A DNA stretch of 64,000 bases from Catenulispora sp. GP43 (GTDB lineage: Bacteria > Actinomycetota > Actinomycetes > Streptomycetales > Catenulisporaceae): NCBI RefSeq assembly GCF_041260665.1, contig NZ_JBGCCT010000030.1, forward strand, positions 62,001 through 126,000, written 5' to 3'. The position numbers and the translations under genes are program-made. Of this stretch, positions 1 to 9,562 are shown one piece after another. Position 1 is the stretch's first letter; every line of letters begins with the position of its first letter. The notes beneath the pieces were generated by a model. That model saw only the letters and a list, made by a program, of their open reading frames with translations, did not search any database and was not told the DNA's origin.

Positions 1-739
1 CCAGTTCTGCCAGCTCCTCCTGCGGGTCCTCATGTCGATAGTCACTGGTCGTCTCCTGGAGAAGCCTCACCGATTCCGCCGATGAGAGAGTCGTAACGCT
101 GACTCGGTGTGCGCCATCTCGAGCGACGAGCCCTGACAAACTGCTGCGGCTGGTAACCAGCACCCGGCAGGTCTGAGAGCCTGGTAGCAGCGGTCGGACC
201 TGTGCGACGGCGGCCGCGTTGTCCAGCACGATCAACATCCGGCGGCCGGCCGCGAATGAGCGGAACATTTCCGCCCGCGCTTCTTCAGCGGCGGGAATGC
301 GCTCCGGTGAAACACCGAGGGCCCGCAAGAACCGCTCGAGCGCTTCGTTGGCGGAGACCGGCTCGCCTGGATCGTAGCCTCGAAGGTTAACGTAAAGCTG
401 CCCATCGGGGAACCGCTCGCGAATACGATTCGCCCACCTTACTGCCAGCGATGTTTTGCCCACTCCAGCCGTCCCCACCAACACGGTGAGTCCGGCGCTG
501 TCGGAATCGCCCAAGACTATGTCGAGACGGCCAAGTTCATCGAGACGGTTGACGAACCCACGAACGTCGCTCGGCAGTTGCTGCGGCAGCAGCGCCGCCT
601 CTGTCGAATCCTTGGTGTGGAAGTGAATTCCGCCACTGATATCCCGGGCCTGCACCGTGTCGCGAGACGACCCTGACAGCTCCGAATGAGTCGCCCCCGG
701 TCGCGAAGCCTCGTCCTGTCCTCGCTGTGATTCCGCCAT
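1..739 (-). CDS. NB-ARC (STAND) ATPase, 5' part only
   Basis: The leftward frame opens at an ATG at 739 behind the ribosome site GAGGGGG and runs off the left edge, so about 246 N-terminal residues are visible. The N-terminus has the ISGGIHFH stretch that I associate with actinobacterial NB-ARC/TPR proteins. It is followed by a Walker A loop (GTAGVGKTS), a Walker B strand (LIVLDN) and the sensor-like VLVTSRSSL. These mark a signal-transduction ATPase of the AP-ATPase/AfsR type, in which nucleotide state controls oligomerisation. TPR or WD repeats would be expected in the missing C-terminal part. There is no SARP DNA-binding domain ahead of the NTPase, so it is not a full AfsR. Its relation to the ESX genes is unknown. 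Confidence 0.85.
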   Translation of the reverse strand, partial: MAESQRGQDEASRPGATHSELSGSSRDTVQARDISGGIHFHTKDSTEAALLPQQLPSDVRGFVNRLDELGRLDIVLGDSDSAGLTVLVGTAGVGKTSLAVRWANRIRERFPDGQLYVNLRGYDPGEPVSANEALERFLRALGVSPERIPAAEEARAEMFRSFAAGRRMLIVLDNAAAVAQVRPLLPGSQTCRVLVTSRSSLSGLVARDGAHRVSVTTLSSAESVRLLQETTSDYRHEDPQEELAEL

Positions 740-770
740 GATCCCCCTCACCGACACGTCACACCGGGCG

Positions 771-796
771 ATAAATAACAGTAGTCTGATTTACAG
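771..796. promoter_or_regulatory. A+T-rich patch between divergent regulators, candidate promoter/operator
   Basis: The patch ATAAATAACAG with GATTTACAG is strikingly A+T-rich within DNA of over 70% G+C. It lies between the leftward NB-ARC gene (start 739) and the rightward ArsR gene. Such islands usually hold the -10 elements. I could not assign a convincing -35/-10 pair to either strand, so the site is only a candidate. Confidence 0.35.
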
Positions 797-928
797 GCTC
801 TCGGCAGGTGTCGCTGCTGCGCCCTGTCCCCGGCGCTGGGGCCCGTTCTGTCCGTTTCGGTTCGACCCGGCCGCGTGGCCGTGAGCACCGACGCACAGGC
901 CGTCCGCGCAGGTGAGAGGATGGCCCCC

Positions 929-1345
929 ATGCCCCACCAAGGCGAGCAGCCCGTCTCCCCCGCCGACCCCCCGGAACACCCCCAGGACCACCCCCAGCAC
1001 CACCACCCGGACCACGCCGACCCCGCCGAACGCACCCTGCCGGACCCGGTCGTGGAAACCGCCGTCGGCTTCCTGGACCTGCTGGCCGAACCCAGCCGCC
1101 TGCGTCTGCTGTGGGCCCTGCGCGAGGGCGAACTCGGCGTCGGCGCCCTGGCCGAGACAGCCGGCTGCACCCCCACCGCCGCCAGCCAGCATCTGGCCAA
1201 ACTCCGCCTCGGCGGCCTGGTCGAACAGCGCGCCGAAGGTCGGGCCCGCCTCTACCGCCTGCGCGGCAGCCACATCAAGCGGCTGGTCGAGGAGGTCGTG
1301 GGGCACGCGGAGCACGCGGTCCGCGGCATCCCGTACGACTTGTGA
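929..1345 (+). CDS. ArsR/SmtB-family repressor with His-rich N-terminus
   Basis: This is a winged-helix regulator of about 138 residues. The core has the ArsR pattern: LAEPSRLRLLWAL, then the recognition helix CTPTAASQHLAKLRLGGLV, then the wing ending in RARLYRL. Family members release DNA when they bind a metal ion or another small signal. I chose the ATG at 929 because AGGTGAGAGG ends about 9 bases upstream. In-frame starts at 875 (GTG) and 920 (ATG) are possible. Before the helix-turn-helix is a stretch with six histidines and many acidic residues (HPQDHPQHHHPDH), suggesting zinc, nickel or cobalt sensing. No transporter or efflux gene is adjacent, so its target is unknown. It converges on the kinase gene with a 25-base gap. 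Confidence 0.85.
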   Translation: MPHQGEQPVSPADPPEHPQDHPQHHHPDHADPAERTLPDPVVETAVGFLDLLAEPSRLRLLWALREGELGVGALAETAGCTPTAASQHLAKLRLGGLVEQRAEGRARLYRLRGSHIKRLVEEVVGHAEHAVRGIPYDL

Positions 1346-1370
1346 CTTATGACCTGTGGGCAGTCAGGGC

Positions 1371-4247
1371 TCAGGGCAGGAACCACTCCTGCGCCTTGTT
1401 CCCGGCGACACAGGGCTTCAGCGACAACGCGTTGGTCTGGCCGTTGTCGGTCAGGCACTGCCCGGCGGCCCCCTGGCTGTTGATGTAGAAGGCGCCGCTC
1501 GGCGTGCTCGAGTCCTGCGACAGCCACCACATCTGGAACGCCGACCCGCAGGAGCAGTGCGACAGGCTGATCTTGCCACCGGTCGCGTCGATCAGCTGGT
1601 TGGTGTCCAACCCGTCGCCGAACTCGTACACCGCCTGCCCGTTCGACGTCAGCGCGGTCGCCTGGAAGCTCTGCCCGGCCCGCCCCGCCTGCGGCTCGAC
1701 GGTCAGCGAGGAGCCGTCGGTGTACAGCGGAGCGCCGGAGGAGTTGCCGAAGACGTCGATGGCATCGCCGTCACCGACGTTGGTGATGTACCCGGACTTG
1801 TGCGGCACGGTCGGCGAGGACGGGGTCAGCGGCGGCGGCACCGCGGCCGAGGACGTGGCCGACACCGGAGGCCGCGAGGTCAAAGCAGAACCGGCACTGC
1901 TCGTCGGCGCCGGCTTGCCCCCGGATTTGGCCGGCGGCGCCGCGGAGGTCCCCGTGGGCTTACCGGGCACACTCGACGCCGAGGACTTCACCACGATCGT
2001 CGACGTCTCGGAGATCACGGAGGTGACACTCACATCAGAGGTGGAAACCCCGCCCGAAGCACTCGTCGCACTGGCCGAACCCAGCGGCGCGCTACTCGCG
2101 GCCGAGGCGTGCGAACCACCGTGGGCGAGCGGGTAGGCCACGGCTATCGCCACGACGGCGGCCACGCCCACAGCGGCCAGAGCGATGGCCCGCCGCCGAC
2201 CGGGCGCCGGCTGCGGGGGCTCGGGGGACTCGCCGACGCCGTCGGGGCCGACGATGGTGAAGGAGTCTTGGGGGACGACGCGACCGACCGGAGGCTCTTC
2301 GACGGGATCGAGGTCGACGCCCGCGTTGAAGGAGTTCAGGGGCATGGCATGGCCGGGGGCGATGCGCGCGGGTGATGGCGGGGGCGATGCCGGGCCCGGG
2401 CCGGTGGCCGGGGTGGCTTCGGCATCGAATTCGGTTTCGGCATCGGTGTTGGCGGGCGCGCTCGACGCACTAAGGGCTTGCTGGTCGGTCGGCTCCGACT
2501 CGCCGGTTGATTCGGCCGCCTGCTGGTCGCTCAACTCTGTGGCAGCGGCCTGCTGGTCGCTCGGCTCCGGCTCGCCGGTTGATTCGGTTGCCTGCTGGTC
2601 GATCGGCTCCGGCTCGCCGGTTGATTCGGCTGCCTGCTGGTCGGCCGGCTCAGACTCGGCGATGGTGTCGGCCACCTGGGAGTCGGTCGGGCCGGCGGCT
2701 ACCTGTTGATCGCTCAGCTCTGCGGCAGCTGCCTGCTTGCTGGTCAGCTCCTCCTCAGGCGCCGGCTTGGCACTCGGCTCCGGCTCACCTGCCGTCTTGG
2801 CCGTTTCCCGCTCGACCGCTTGTGCCGCATTCCGCTTGCGCCAACGAGCACCGAAACCCGCCCGCGCAGCCTTACCGACCTCAGCGACAGCGGCACTCTT
2901 CTCCGTCGGCGCACCACCGGCATCCCGATCCACACCGGCCATGAACGAGTCCTGCGGCACCACCCGCCCCGACCCGCCACGTCCCTCGACCTTCGGCTCA
3001 GGCTTCGGCTCAGGCTCCGGCTCGGCCTCAGGCTCGGCTGCCACCACCTCGCTATCCGGCAGCGGAACGGTTTCGTCCCCCGAACTCCGCACCGTGAACG
3101 AAGCCCAGTCCGTGCCCTCCGCCTGCGGCCGTATCGCATACGAAGCCCACGCCGGCGAGCCCTCCACGCCAGCCCCAGCCCCAGCCGCGAGTTCAGTCTC
3201 GGCCTCGGCCTCGTCCTCGGCCTTGGCAGGGCCCCCGACCCCGCCCCCGAGCGCCGCAGCCGTCTCCTCCCCGTCGGCCTCCCCCTCGCCCCGGGGCACC
3301 ACCGTGAACGACAAGAAGTCCCCGTCGGCCCGCGCCGCGTCCGCAGCCGCGGCGGCCGCCTCGACCCCCGCGACGTCCACTCCCGTCTGGAAGCTGTCCT
3401 GCGGCGTGCCGATCCGCGTGAGGCTGTCGCCCCGCGTCGCGAGGCGCCGTGCGGTCTCGGCCATCTCCCGGGCGCTCGCGAAGCGTTCCGCGGGGTCCTT
3501 TGCCAGGGCCCGCATCACCAGCTCACGCACCGGTGCCGGCACCGTGTCGGGCAGCGGGGGGACTGGTTCCTGCAGGTGCTTCATCATGATCCCGAGCGGG
3601 GTGCCGCCGTCGAAGGGCGGTGCGCCGGTCAGGCATTCGTACGCGATCACGCCGACCGCGTACTGGTCCGCCGCTGCCGTGACCGCCGTGTGCCGGGCCT
3701 GTTCGGGCGCCGCGTAGACGGCGGTGCCCAGGACCACGTCGGCCGCGGTGAGGCGGCGGGCGTCGGCGGTGCGGGCGACGCCGAAGTCGGTCACCACCAC
3801 GCTGCCGCCGCGCAGCATCAGGTTGGCCGGCTTCACGTCGCGGTGGACGATGCCGCGGTCGTGGGCGGCCTGGAGTGCCTCCAGCGTCTGGGCGACCACG
3901 GTGAGCGTGGTGGCCTCCGACAGCGGGGCGCTCTCGTCCAGCAGGTCCGACAGGGGGCGGCCGGTGATGAGCTCCATCACCAGGAAGGCCGTGCGCGGGT
4001 CGTCAGCCTCGCCGTAGTCGAAGACCGAGACGATGCCGGGGTGGCTCAATGCGGCCAGGACCCGGGCCTCGGTGTGGAAGCGCGCGGCGAAGCCGGCGTC
4101 GTCGAGCAGCGCCGGCAGCAGGATCTTGACCGCCACCTCGCGGCCGAGCACCGTGTCCAGGGCGCGCCAGACGTCGCCCATCGAGCCGCCGCCGATCCGC
4201 TGGCGCAGCTGGTACCGGCCGGCCAGGACGGTTCCCTCACCCCACAT
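1371..4247 (-). CDS. Membrane Ser/Thr protein kinase with repeat linker and ricin-type lectin domain
   Basis: The protein has 958 residues. Residues 1-260 are an intact Hanks-type kinase: glycine loop IGGGSMGDVW, lysine K41, HRDVKPAN with catalytic D137, and DFG at 154-156. A long acidic linker (about 270-680) carries 14-residue DQQA/ESTGEPEP repeats and six short SF motifs, several reading DSFxxGVD. A transmembrane segment lies near 685-708, followed by a Ser/Pro-rich spacer. The C-terminal 140 residues contain QxW-like motifs (FQMWW, AQEWF) and cysteines of a ricin-like beta-trefoil, which would sit outside the cell and may sense glycans. The gene follows mycP by 39 bases on the same strand, so it probably belongs to the eccC-mycP operon and may regulate secretion by phosphorylation. 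No cognate phosphatase or FHA protein is present. Confidence 0.9.
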   Translation of the reverse strand: MWGEGTVLAGRYQLRQRIGGGSMGDVWRALDTVLGREVAVKILLPALLDDAGFAARFHTEARVLAALSHPGIVSVFDYGEADDPRTAFLVMELITGRPLSDLLDESAPLSEATTLTVVAQTLEALQAAHDRGIVHRDVKPANLMLRGGSVVVTDFGVARTADARRLTAADVVLGTAVYAAPEQARHTAVTAAADQYAVGVIAYECLTGAPPFDGGTPLGIMMKHLQEPVPPLPDTVPAPVRELVMRALAKDPAERFASAREMAETARRLATRGDSLTRIGTPQDSFQTGVDVAGVEAAAAAADAARADGDFLSFTVVPRGEGEADGEETAAALGGGVGGPAKAEDEAEAETELAAGAGAGVEGSPAWASYAIRPQAEGTDWASFTVRSSGDETVPLPDSEVVAAEPEAEPEPEPKPEPKVEGRGGSGRVVPQDSFMAGVDRDAGGAPTEKSAAVAEVGKAARAGFGARWRKRNAAQAVERETAKTAGEPEPSAKPAPEEELTSKQAAAAELSDQQVAAGPTDSQVADTIAESEPADQQAAESTGEPEPIDQQATESTGEPEPSDQQAAATELSDQQAAESTGESEPTDQQALSASSAPANTDAETEFDAEATPATGPGPASPPPSPARIAPGHAMPLNSFNAGVDLDPVEEPPVGRVVPQDSFTIVGPDGVGESPEPPQPAPGRRRAIALAAVGVAAVVAIAVAYPLAHGGSHASAASSAPLGSASATSASGGVSTSDVSVTSVISETSTIVVKSSASSVPGKPTGTSAAPPAKSGGKPAPTSSAGSALTSRPPVSATSSAAVPPPLTPSSPTVPHKSGYITNVGDGDAIDVFGNSSGAPLYTDGSSLTVEPQAGRAGQSFQATALTSNGQAVYEFGDGLDTNQLIDATGGKISLSHCSCGSAFQMWWLSQDSSTPSGAFYINSQGAAGQCLTDNGQTNALSLKPCVAGNKAQEWFLP
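2477..2740. repeat. 42-bp tandem repeats inside the kinase gene
   Basis: Near-identical units starting CCTGCTGGTCG occur at 2549, 2591 and 2633, a period of 42 bp. Shorter diverged copies flank them. They encode 14-residue ST-E-P-DQQ repeats in the kinase linker and keep the frame, so copy number could vary between strains without breaking the protein. Confidence 0.8.
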
Positions 4248-4286
4248 AAAAGCCGTACCCCAAAAATCGTGTCGGTCAGACTCGGA

Positions 4287-5510
4287 TCAGAGCTTTTCAG
4301 CAGGGAGCGGCGGCTGCATGACACGCCTGCGTCGCCGGGCCAACCACGCTGCTCCGGCGACTCCCCCGGCGGACAGTATCCCGCCTCCGCCAACGGCCAA
4401 AGCCCGGCCGGTGAAATCCCTTCGCACCGGTGCCGCGGCGAAGGACAGAGGTGCTGGCGAAACAGGGGGCGGAGTCGTCGCCGGGGCCGGGGTAGAGACG
4501 GAAGTCACTGCCGCGTAGGGGTCGACGATGCCCCATCCGTAGGACGCGTCCGGCGCCCCGGCGGCCATCCGGTCGGCGGTCGCGTACAGCCGCTGCCGCA
4601 CCTGCGCGGCGGTCAGCGACGGGTAGCGGCTCCAGACCAGAGCGGCGGTGGCGGTGACGTAGGGGGCCGCGAACGACGTCCCCATCCCCGAGGCCAGTGT
4701 CCCGTTGTCGGCCGGCCCGACGCCGAGGATGGGGGCGTCCGCCGACCCGCCCGGAGCGGCCAGACCGATGTACGCGCCGTGCTCGGAGTACGACGCGATC
4801 GTCCGGTCGGCCCCGATCGCCGCGACCGCGATCACCCCCGGGTACGCGGCCGGGTACTGCGGCGGGTTCCCGTCCTGCTGCGCCCCGAGGTTCCCGGCCG
4901 CGGCGACGATCAGGACCCCGGCGGCCTGCGCGTCACGCACCGCCGCGGCCAGATCGGGCGAGTCCGTCGAACTGCCCGCGGACACGTTGACGATCTTCGC
5001 GCCCCGCGCCGCCGCTTCCCGGATCCCCTGGGCGATCGGCGCGTCCTCGCTCTCGCAGGTCTTGTAGGTCCGGATCGACAGCAGGCTGACCGCCGACGGC
5101 GCCAGCCCCACCACACCGGACCCGGCCCGGGCGCGCGCGGCGATGATCCCGGCGACCATGGTCCCGTGCCCGAGCGCGTCGGCGGTCGGCGGATAGGTCT
5201 TGGGATCGACGAGCGACACGCTGTCCGCGACATCGACGGCACCGGCCAGCTGCGGCGCCGCCACATCGATCCCGGAGTCGACGACCGCGACCCTGACGCG
5301 GGCACCGGATCCGGTGAACGGCGCCAGATCCCCGAAGCGCAGCGAAGTCTGCGCCCACGGCACCTGCGCGGTCACCGGCACCGGCTGAACCGAGGGCTGG
5401 CAGTCGTCGGCGACTGCTGAGGGCAGGCCGCCGACCGGACCAGTGACCGGAACGACGACAAGCCCCGCAACGAGCGCAGCCAGCACCCCACCCCACGAAC
5501 GCCGTCTCAC
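4287..5510 (-). CDS. mycP: Mycosin, membrane-anchored subtilisin-like protease of the ESX system
   Basis: This is a 407-residue S8 protease. A hydrophobic signal segment (about 8-25) leads into the catalytic domain, with D78 in VAVVDSGID, H115 in GHGTMVAG and S279 in GTSFAAP. A single transmembrane helix near 370-390 is followed by a basic cytoplasmic tail RRRRR. This order (signal, protease, C-terminal anchor) is the mycosin plan; mycosins stabilise the ESX membrane complex and trim some substrates. I chose the GTG at 5510 because it overlaps the eccC stop as GTGA and has AGGA upstream. A TTG at 5531 would add seven arginine-rich residues. The gene is coupled to eccC and followed by the kinase. 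Confidence 0.93.
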   Translation of the reverse strand: MRRRSWGGVLAALVAGLVVVPVTGPVGGLPSAVADDCQPSVQPVPVTAQVPWAQTSLRFGDLAPFTGSGARVRVAVVDSGIDVAAPQLAGAVDVADSVSLVDPKTYPPTADALGHGTMVAGIIAARARAGSGVVGLAPSAVSLLSIRTYKTCESEDAPIAQGIREAAARGAKIVNVSAGSSTDSPDLAAAVRDAQAAGVLIVAAAGNLGAQQDGNPPQYPAAYPGVIAVAAIGADRTIASYSEHGAYIGLAAPGGSADAPILGVGPADNGTLASGMGTSFAAPYVTATAALVWSRYPSLTAAQVRQRLYATADRMAAGAPDASYGWGIVDPYAAVTSVSTPAPATTPPPVSPAPLSFAAAPVRRDFTGRALAVGGGGILSAGGVAGAAWLARRRRRVMQPPLPAEKL

Positions 5511-8500
5511 GCCACGTCCTCGCCGGCCCAAGCCGTCTGCAGCACCATCGTCCCGGCCCGCCGGCTCACCAACTGCGCCCGCCCCGCAGGCAGCCGCATC
5601 GGCCGCGCGTCCCCGAGGAACACCCCCTCGTCCTTGCTACACGACAGCAGCAGCCCCGGTGTGCTCAGCTCCCACAGCCGCCGCAGCACCGGGTCGCTCA
5701 TCCCGCGCGCCGCGCCGGCCGTGGAGCGGGCCAGCACCAGGTGCAGGCCGATCTCCGCGGACTGCGGCAGCAGTTCCAGCAGCGGTCCGAGGGGTGTGCC
5801 GCGGCTGCCGATCATCAGGTCGTAGTCGTCCACCACCACGTACAATTCCGGCCCGCTCCACCAGTCCCGCAGCGGCAGGCGTGCCGGCTCCACGTCCGGG
5901 CCCGGGACGCGCTGCAGCAGCACCGGCGTGATCTCCTTCAGGAGATCCTCCAGCGCGGTCGCGGTCACCGCGTAGCCGAGCTGCTTGGCCGGCGGTACCG
6001 CGTCGTGCAGCCGGCGGCGGGTGTCCGCCAGCAGGACCCTGACCTCCTTCGGCTCGGCGCGCTCGGTCACGGCCTTGGCCACCAGCCGGAGCAGGTTCGT
6101 CTTGCCGCTCTCGTTCTCGCCGAACACCATCAGGTGCGGGGTCGCCGCGAACTCGTGCAGCACCGGCTGCAGCCGGGTCTCGTCCCAGCCCAGCGCCACC
6201 GCGGTGCGGGAGTCCGGCTGCGCCAGGCGGGCGGCGGGCAGCAGGGTGGGCAGCATCCGGACCGGCGGCGCGGCCTGGCCCGGGTGCGCCTTGGTCACGG
6301 AGCGGACCAGGTCGCGCGTGCCCTCGCCGAGGGTCGCAGCGTCCGGGTCGGCGTCGATGCGCGGCAGCGCGGTCAGGAAGTGCAGACGTCCGCTGGTCAG
6401 GCCGCGGCCCGGGATCGCCGGCACCTCCTTGGCCAGCGCGGCGTTCACCTCCGAGTCGATCGGGTCGCCCAGGCGCAGCTCCAGGCGGGTCCCGATGAGG
6501 TCGCGCAGCCACGGCCGCACCTCGGTCCAGCGGGCCGCGGTGATCACCAGGTGCACGCCGAAGCCGAGGCCGCGCGCGGCGATGTCCTGGATCGAGGGCT
6601 CCAGCCGTTCGTAGTCCTGGTGGAAGGTGAACCAGCCGTCGATGACCAGGAACACGTCGCCGAACGAATCGTCCGGGAACTCCCCGGAGCGCCGGCGCCG
6701 CCGGTACTCCGCCATCGACCCCACCCCGGCCGCGGCGAACGCCTGCTCGCGCTCGGCCAGCAGCATCGAGACCTCGGCGACGGTCCGCGTCACCTTCTCC
6801 CCGTCCAGCCGGCCGGCCACCCCGCCGACCTGCGGCAGGTCCGACAGTCCGGTGAGACCGCCGCCGCCGAAGTCCAGGCAGTAGAACTGGGTGTCGCGCG
6901 GTGTGTAGCGCAGGCTCAGGGAGCTGATCAGGGTCCGCAGCAGCGTCGACTTGCCGGACAGCGGCGCCCCGACCACCGCGACGTGCCCCGCCGCCCCGGC
7001 CAGGTCCGCGACCAGCGGATCGTGCCGCTGCTCGAAGGGCCGGTCGGTGACGCCGAGCACGGCCAGCAGCGTGTCGTCGGGCCCGTTCACGCCGCGTGCC
7101 GGACCTGCCGCGCCGGCCAGCGCCAGCGAGCCGTAGTTCGTCGCGCGCGGGTCCGGGTTCGGCAGCCCGCCGGTCAGCGCCGCGACGGCCTCCGGCAGCA
7201 GCGCGTCCAGGGTCGGCGGGGTGGACAGCGGCGGCAGCCAGATCCGGTGCGCCGGCCGGCCCTGTCCCTGCATCCGGTCGGCCAGGACCTGGAGCGTGGT
7301 CTCGGAGACCGGCGGGCTGGTGAACTCCTCCTCGGCTTCGGCCTCTTCCGCCTCGGACTGCGGCGCGACCCGCGGCGCCAGGTACGACGAGCGATACCGG
7401 ATCACGTGGTAGCGCCCCGAGTCCTCGGCCTCCTCGCCGGCCTTCGGCGGGACGTACGGCGCCGAGACGTACCCCGCGCGGAACCGGATCAGCGGATCGG
7501 TCCCGCAGCGCAGGAAGCCGTGCCCCGGAGTCGACGGCAGGTCGTAGGCGTCGCCGACGCCGAGCACCGCCCGCGACTCGGCCACCGAGAACGTCCGCAG
7601 GCCGACGCGGTAGGACAGGTGGCCCTCCAGCGCGTGGATGCGGCCCTCGTCAAGCCGCTGCGACGCCAGCAGCAGGTGCACGCCGAGCGAGCGCCCCAGC
7701 CGGCCGATCATCACGAACAGCTCCAGGAACTCCGAGTGCGCCGCGAGCAGTTCGCTGAACTCGTCGACGACCAGGAACAGCGACGGCAGCGGCGCCAGCG
7801 GCACCCCGGAGTTGCGCGCCGCCTCGTAGTCGCGCAGCGAGGCGTAGTTGCCGGCGGCGCGCAAAAGCTCCTGCCGCCGCACCATCTCGCCGTGCAGCGC
7901 CGTGTACATGCGCTTCACCAGCGGCAGCTCGTCGGCCAGGTTGGTGATGACGGCCGAGGTGTGCGGCAGCCGGTCCAGGCCGAGGAACGTCGCGCCGCCC
8001 TTGAAGTCGACCAGGACGAAGTTCAGGATCTCGGGATCGTTGCGGACCGCCATCGCCAGCACCAGCGTGCGCAGCAGCTCGCTCTTGCCGGAGCCGGTGG
8101 CGCCGATGATCATGCCGTGCGGGCCGGTGCCGCCCTGCGCGGCCTCCTTGATGTCCAGCTCGGCCGGCAGCCCCTGCTCGGTGAGGCCCAGCGGCACGCG
8201 CAGCCGCTCCCGGTTCGGCCGTGGCTGCCAGGTCTGCGCCGGGTCCAGGCTGCGCGCGTCGCGGATGCCCAGCAAGCCGGTGAAGGAGATGTCGCCGGTG
8301 CCGCGGCCGCCGGCGTCCCCGGCTCCGGTGACCCGCAGCGGGGCCAGGATCCGGGCCGTGGCCAGGGATTCGGCGGTGCTCAAGGTCGCCGCGCGGCCCA
8401 GCGGGCTGACGTCCTCGCCGCCCGCCCGGTCCGAGGTCACAGCAGCCAGCGCGGCGTCGGCGCCCTCGCGGGTCGCGCGCAGCCGCAGCGTCGGCACCGG

Positions 8501-9562
8501 GGCGTCCGGGCCGACGGCCGCGCCGGTCAGGTCCAGCAGCACGGCGTTGCGGTACCCGCTGCGCAGCGCGCGGTGGTCGGCCGGCAGCTCGCCGCCGTCC
8601 AGCAGGATCACGGTGAACGGCTCGCGCGCGGTCGGCGCCGCGGCCGGATCGTGCGGCCCGCGCTCGCGGAAGTCGCCCGGGTCCAGCAGCCGTTCCAGGT
8701 CCGCGAAGCTGTCGCTGATCAGCCGCACCCGGCCGACCGCGTCGAGCTCCGAGGCGTGCAGCGCGTGCGGCAGCCACTTCACCCATTCCCAGCGCTCGCG
8801 CGTGATGTCGCCGCAGTGTACGGCGATCCGCAGGTCCTCGGGGCTGTGCATCACCGCGAGCTGGGTGAGCAGGGCGCGCACCACGGCCCGGCCGGCCGGC
8901 CCGTCGCCCTCGAACGCCACCCGGGAGAAGGCCCGCAGGTTCGCCGCGATCGGCAGGTCCGGAATGGTCTTGTAGGCCTGCAGGAACCGGCGCAGCGCGT
9001 TCGCCGACACCGGGTCCAGGTCCTCGATCGGCTTGGTCTGCGGCGGCGCCATCGTCACCGCCAGCGCCATCGGCCCGGTGGCCAGACGCACCTCGGCGAA
9101 GTCCCGGTCGGCGGTGCCGCGCTCCCAGAGCCGGCCGCTCATCGCCACCGACCACAGCGCCGCCGGGTCCGGGTGCCGCCAGGTGAGGGCCTTGATCTGG
9201 GCGTCGATGTGCTTGCGCACCTGCCGCCGGTTCTGGTCCAGGTGCCGCAGGTAGTCGCGGCGGTCCCCGGACAGCTTGGCCTTCTTGTCGCCGCCGCCGC
9301 GGCCAACCTGCATGCCTACCATGCCCAGGGAGGACACCGCCATCATGCCGCCGGCCAGATAGTTGGTGGCCCGCGCGCCCGGCTGCAGGAACATCATCGC
9401 CATGGCGCCGCTGCTGGCCGCCATCGGCAGAACCATCACCGCTTGTCCGAGCCCTCCGGACACCGGTTCCGGGATCGCCGGGGGCTCCTGGAAGGCGATC
9501 TCACCTTGAGGGAACCGCGGCGCGGGGCGCCGCGGCACCGGCCGGAATTCTCGGATGCTCAA
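5507..9562 (-). CDS. eccC: EccC, FtsK/SpoIIIE-type motor ATPase of the type VII secretion system
   Basis: This is an ATPase of about 1351 residues in one chain (EccCa and EccCb fused). The N-terminus RPAPRFPQGEIAFQEPP is the typical EccC start, followed by two transmembrane segments and the basic DUF-type stalk. Three ATPase domains are clear. Their Walker A lysines are K493 (GATGSGKS), K871 (GAPLSGKS) and K1154 (GENESGKT). Walker B strands are LFLVVDE, VFLVIDG and LYVVVDD; only the first keeps the DE pair, as is usual since domain 1 is the active motor and domains 2-3 bind substrate signals. The reading frame stays open to 11362, but the EccC-like sequence begins at the TTG at 9562. The antisense strand also carries long open frames, which are shadows. 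Confidence 0.95.
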   Translation of the reverse strand: MSIREFRPVPRRPAPRFPQGEIAFQEPPAIPEPVSGGLGQAVMVLPMAASSGAMAMMFLQPGARATNYLAGGMMAVSSLGMVGMQVGRGGGDKKAKLSGDRRDYLRHLDQNRRQVRKHIDAQIKALTWRHPDPAALWSVAMSGRLWERGTADRDFAEVRLATGPMALAVTMAPPQTKPIEDLDPVSANALRRFLQAYKTIPDLPIAANLRAFSRVAFEGDGPAGRAVVRALLTQLAVMHSPEDLRIAVHCGDITRERWEWVKWLPHALHASELDAVGRVRLISDSFADLERLLDPGDFRERGPHDPAAAPTAREPFTVILLDGGELPADHRALRSGYRNAVLLDLTGAAVGPDAPVPTLRLRATREGADAALAAVTSDRAGGEDVSPLGRAATLSTAESLATARILAPLRVTGAGDAGGRGTGDISFTGLLGIRDARSLDPAQTWQPRPNRERLRVPLGLTEQGLPAELDIKEAAQGGTGPHGMIIGATGSGKSELLRTLVLAMAVRNDPEILNFVLVDFKGGATFLGLDRLPHTSAVITNLADELPLVKRMYTALHGEMVRRQELLRAAGNYASLRDYEAARNSGVPLAPLPSLFLVVDEFSELLAAHSEFLELFVMIGRLGRSLGVHLLLASQRLDEGRIHALEGHLSYRVGLRTFSVAESRAVLGVGDAYDLPSTPGHGFLRCGTDPLIRFRAGYVSAPYVPPKAGEEAEDSGRYHVIRYRSSYLAPRVAPQSEAEEAEAEEEFTSPPVSETTLQVLADRMQGQGRPAHRIWLPPLSTPPTLDALLPEAVAALTGGLPNPDPRATNYGSLALAGAAGPARGVNGPDDTLLAVLGVTDRPFEQRHDPLVADLAGAAGHVAVVGAPLSGKSTLLRTLISSLSLRYTPRDTQFYCLDFGGGGLTGLSDLPQVGGVAGRLDGEKVTRTVAEVSMLLAEREQAFAAAGVGSMAEYRRRRRSGEFPDDSFGDVFLVIDGWFTFHQDYERLEPSIQDIAARGLGFGVHLVITAARWTEVRPWLRDLIGTRLELRLGDPIDSEVNAALAKEVPAIPGRGLTSGRLHFLTALPRIDADPDAATLGEGTRDLVRSVTKAHPGQAAPPVRMLPTLLPAARLAQPDSRTAVALGWDETRLQPVLHEFAATPHLMVFGENESGKTNLLRLVAKAVTERAEPKEVRVLLADTRRRLHDAVPPAKQLGYAVTATALEDLLKEITPVLLQRVPGPDVEPARLPLRDWWSGPELYVVVDDYDLMIGSRGTPLGPLLELLPQSAEIGLHLVLARSTAGAARGMSDPVLRRLWELSTPGLLLSCSKDEGVFLGDARPMRLPAGRAQLVSRRAGTMVLQTAWAGEDVA

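Noticed and set aside
202-390. A 62-residue rightward frame inside the NB-ARC gene.
   Set aside because: It is antisense to a clear Walker-motif protein and is Arg/Pro-rich shadow sequence.
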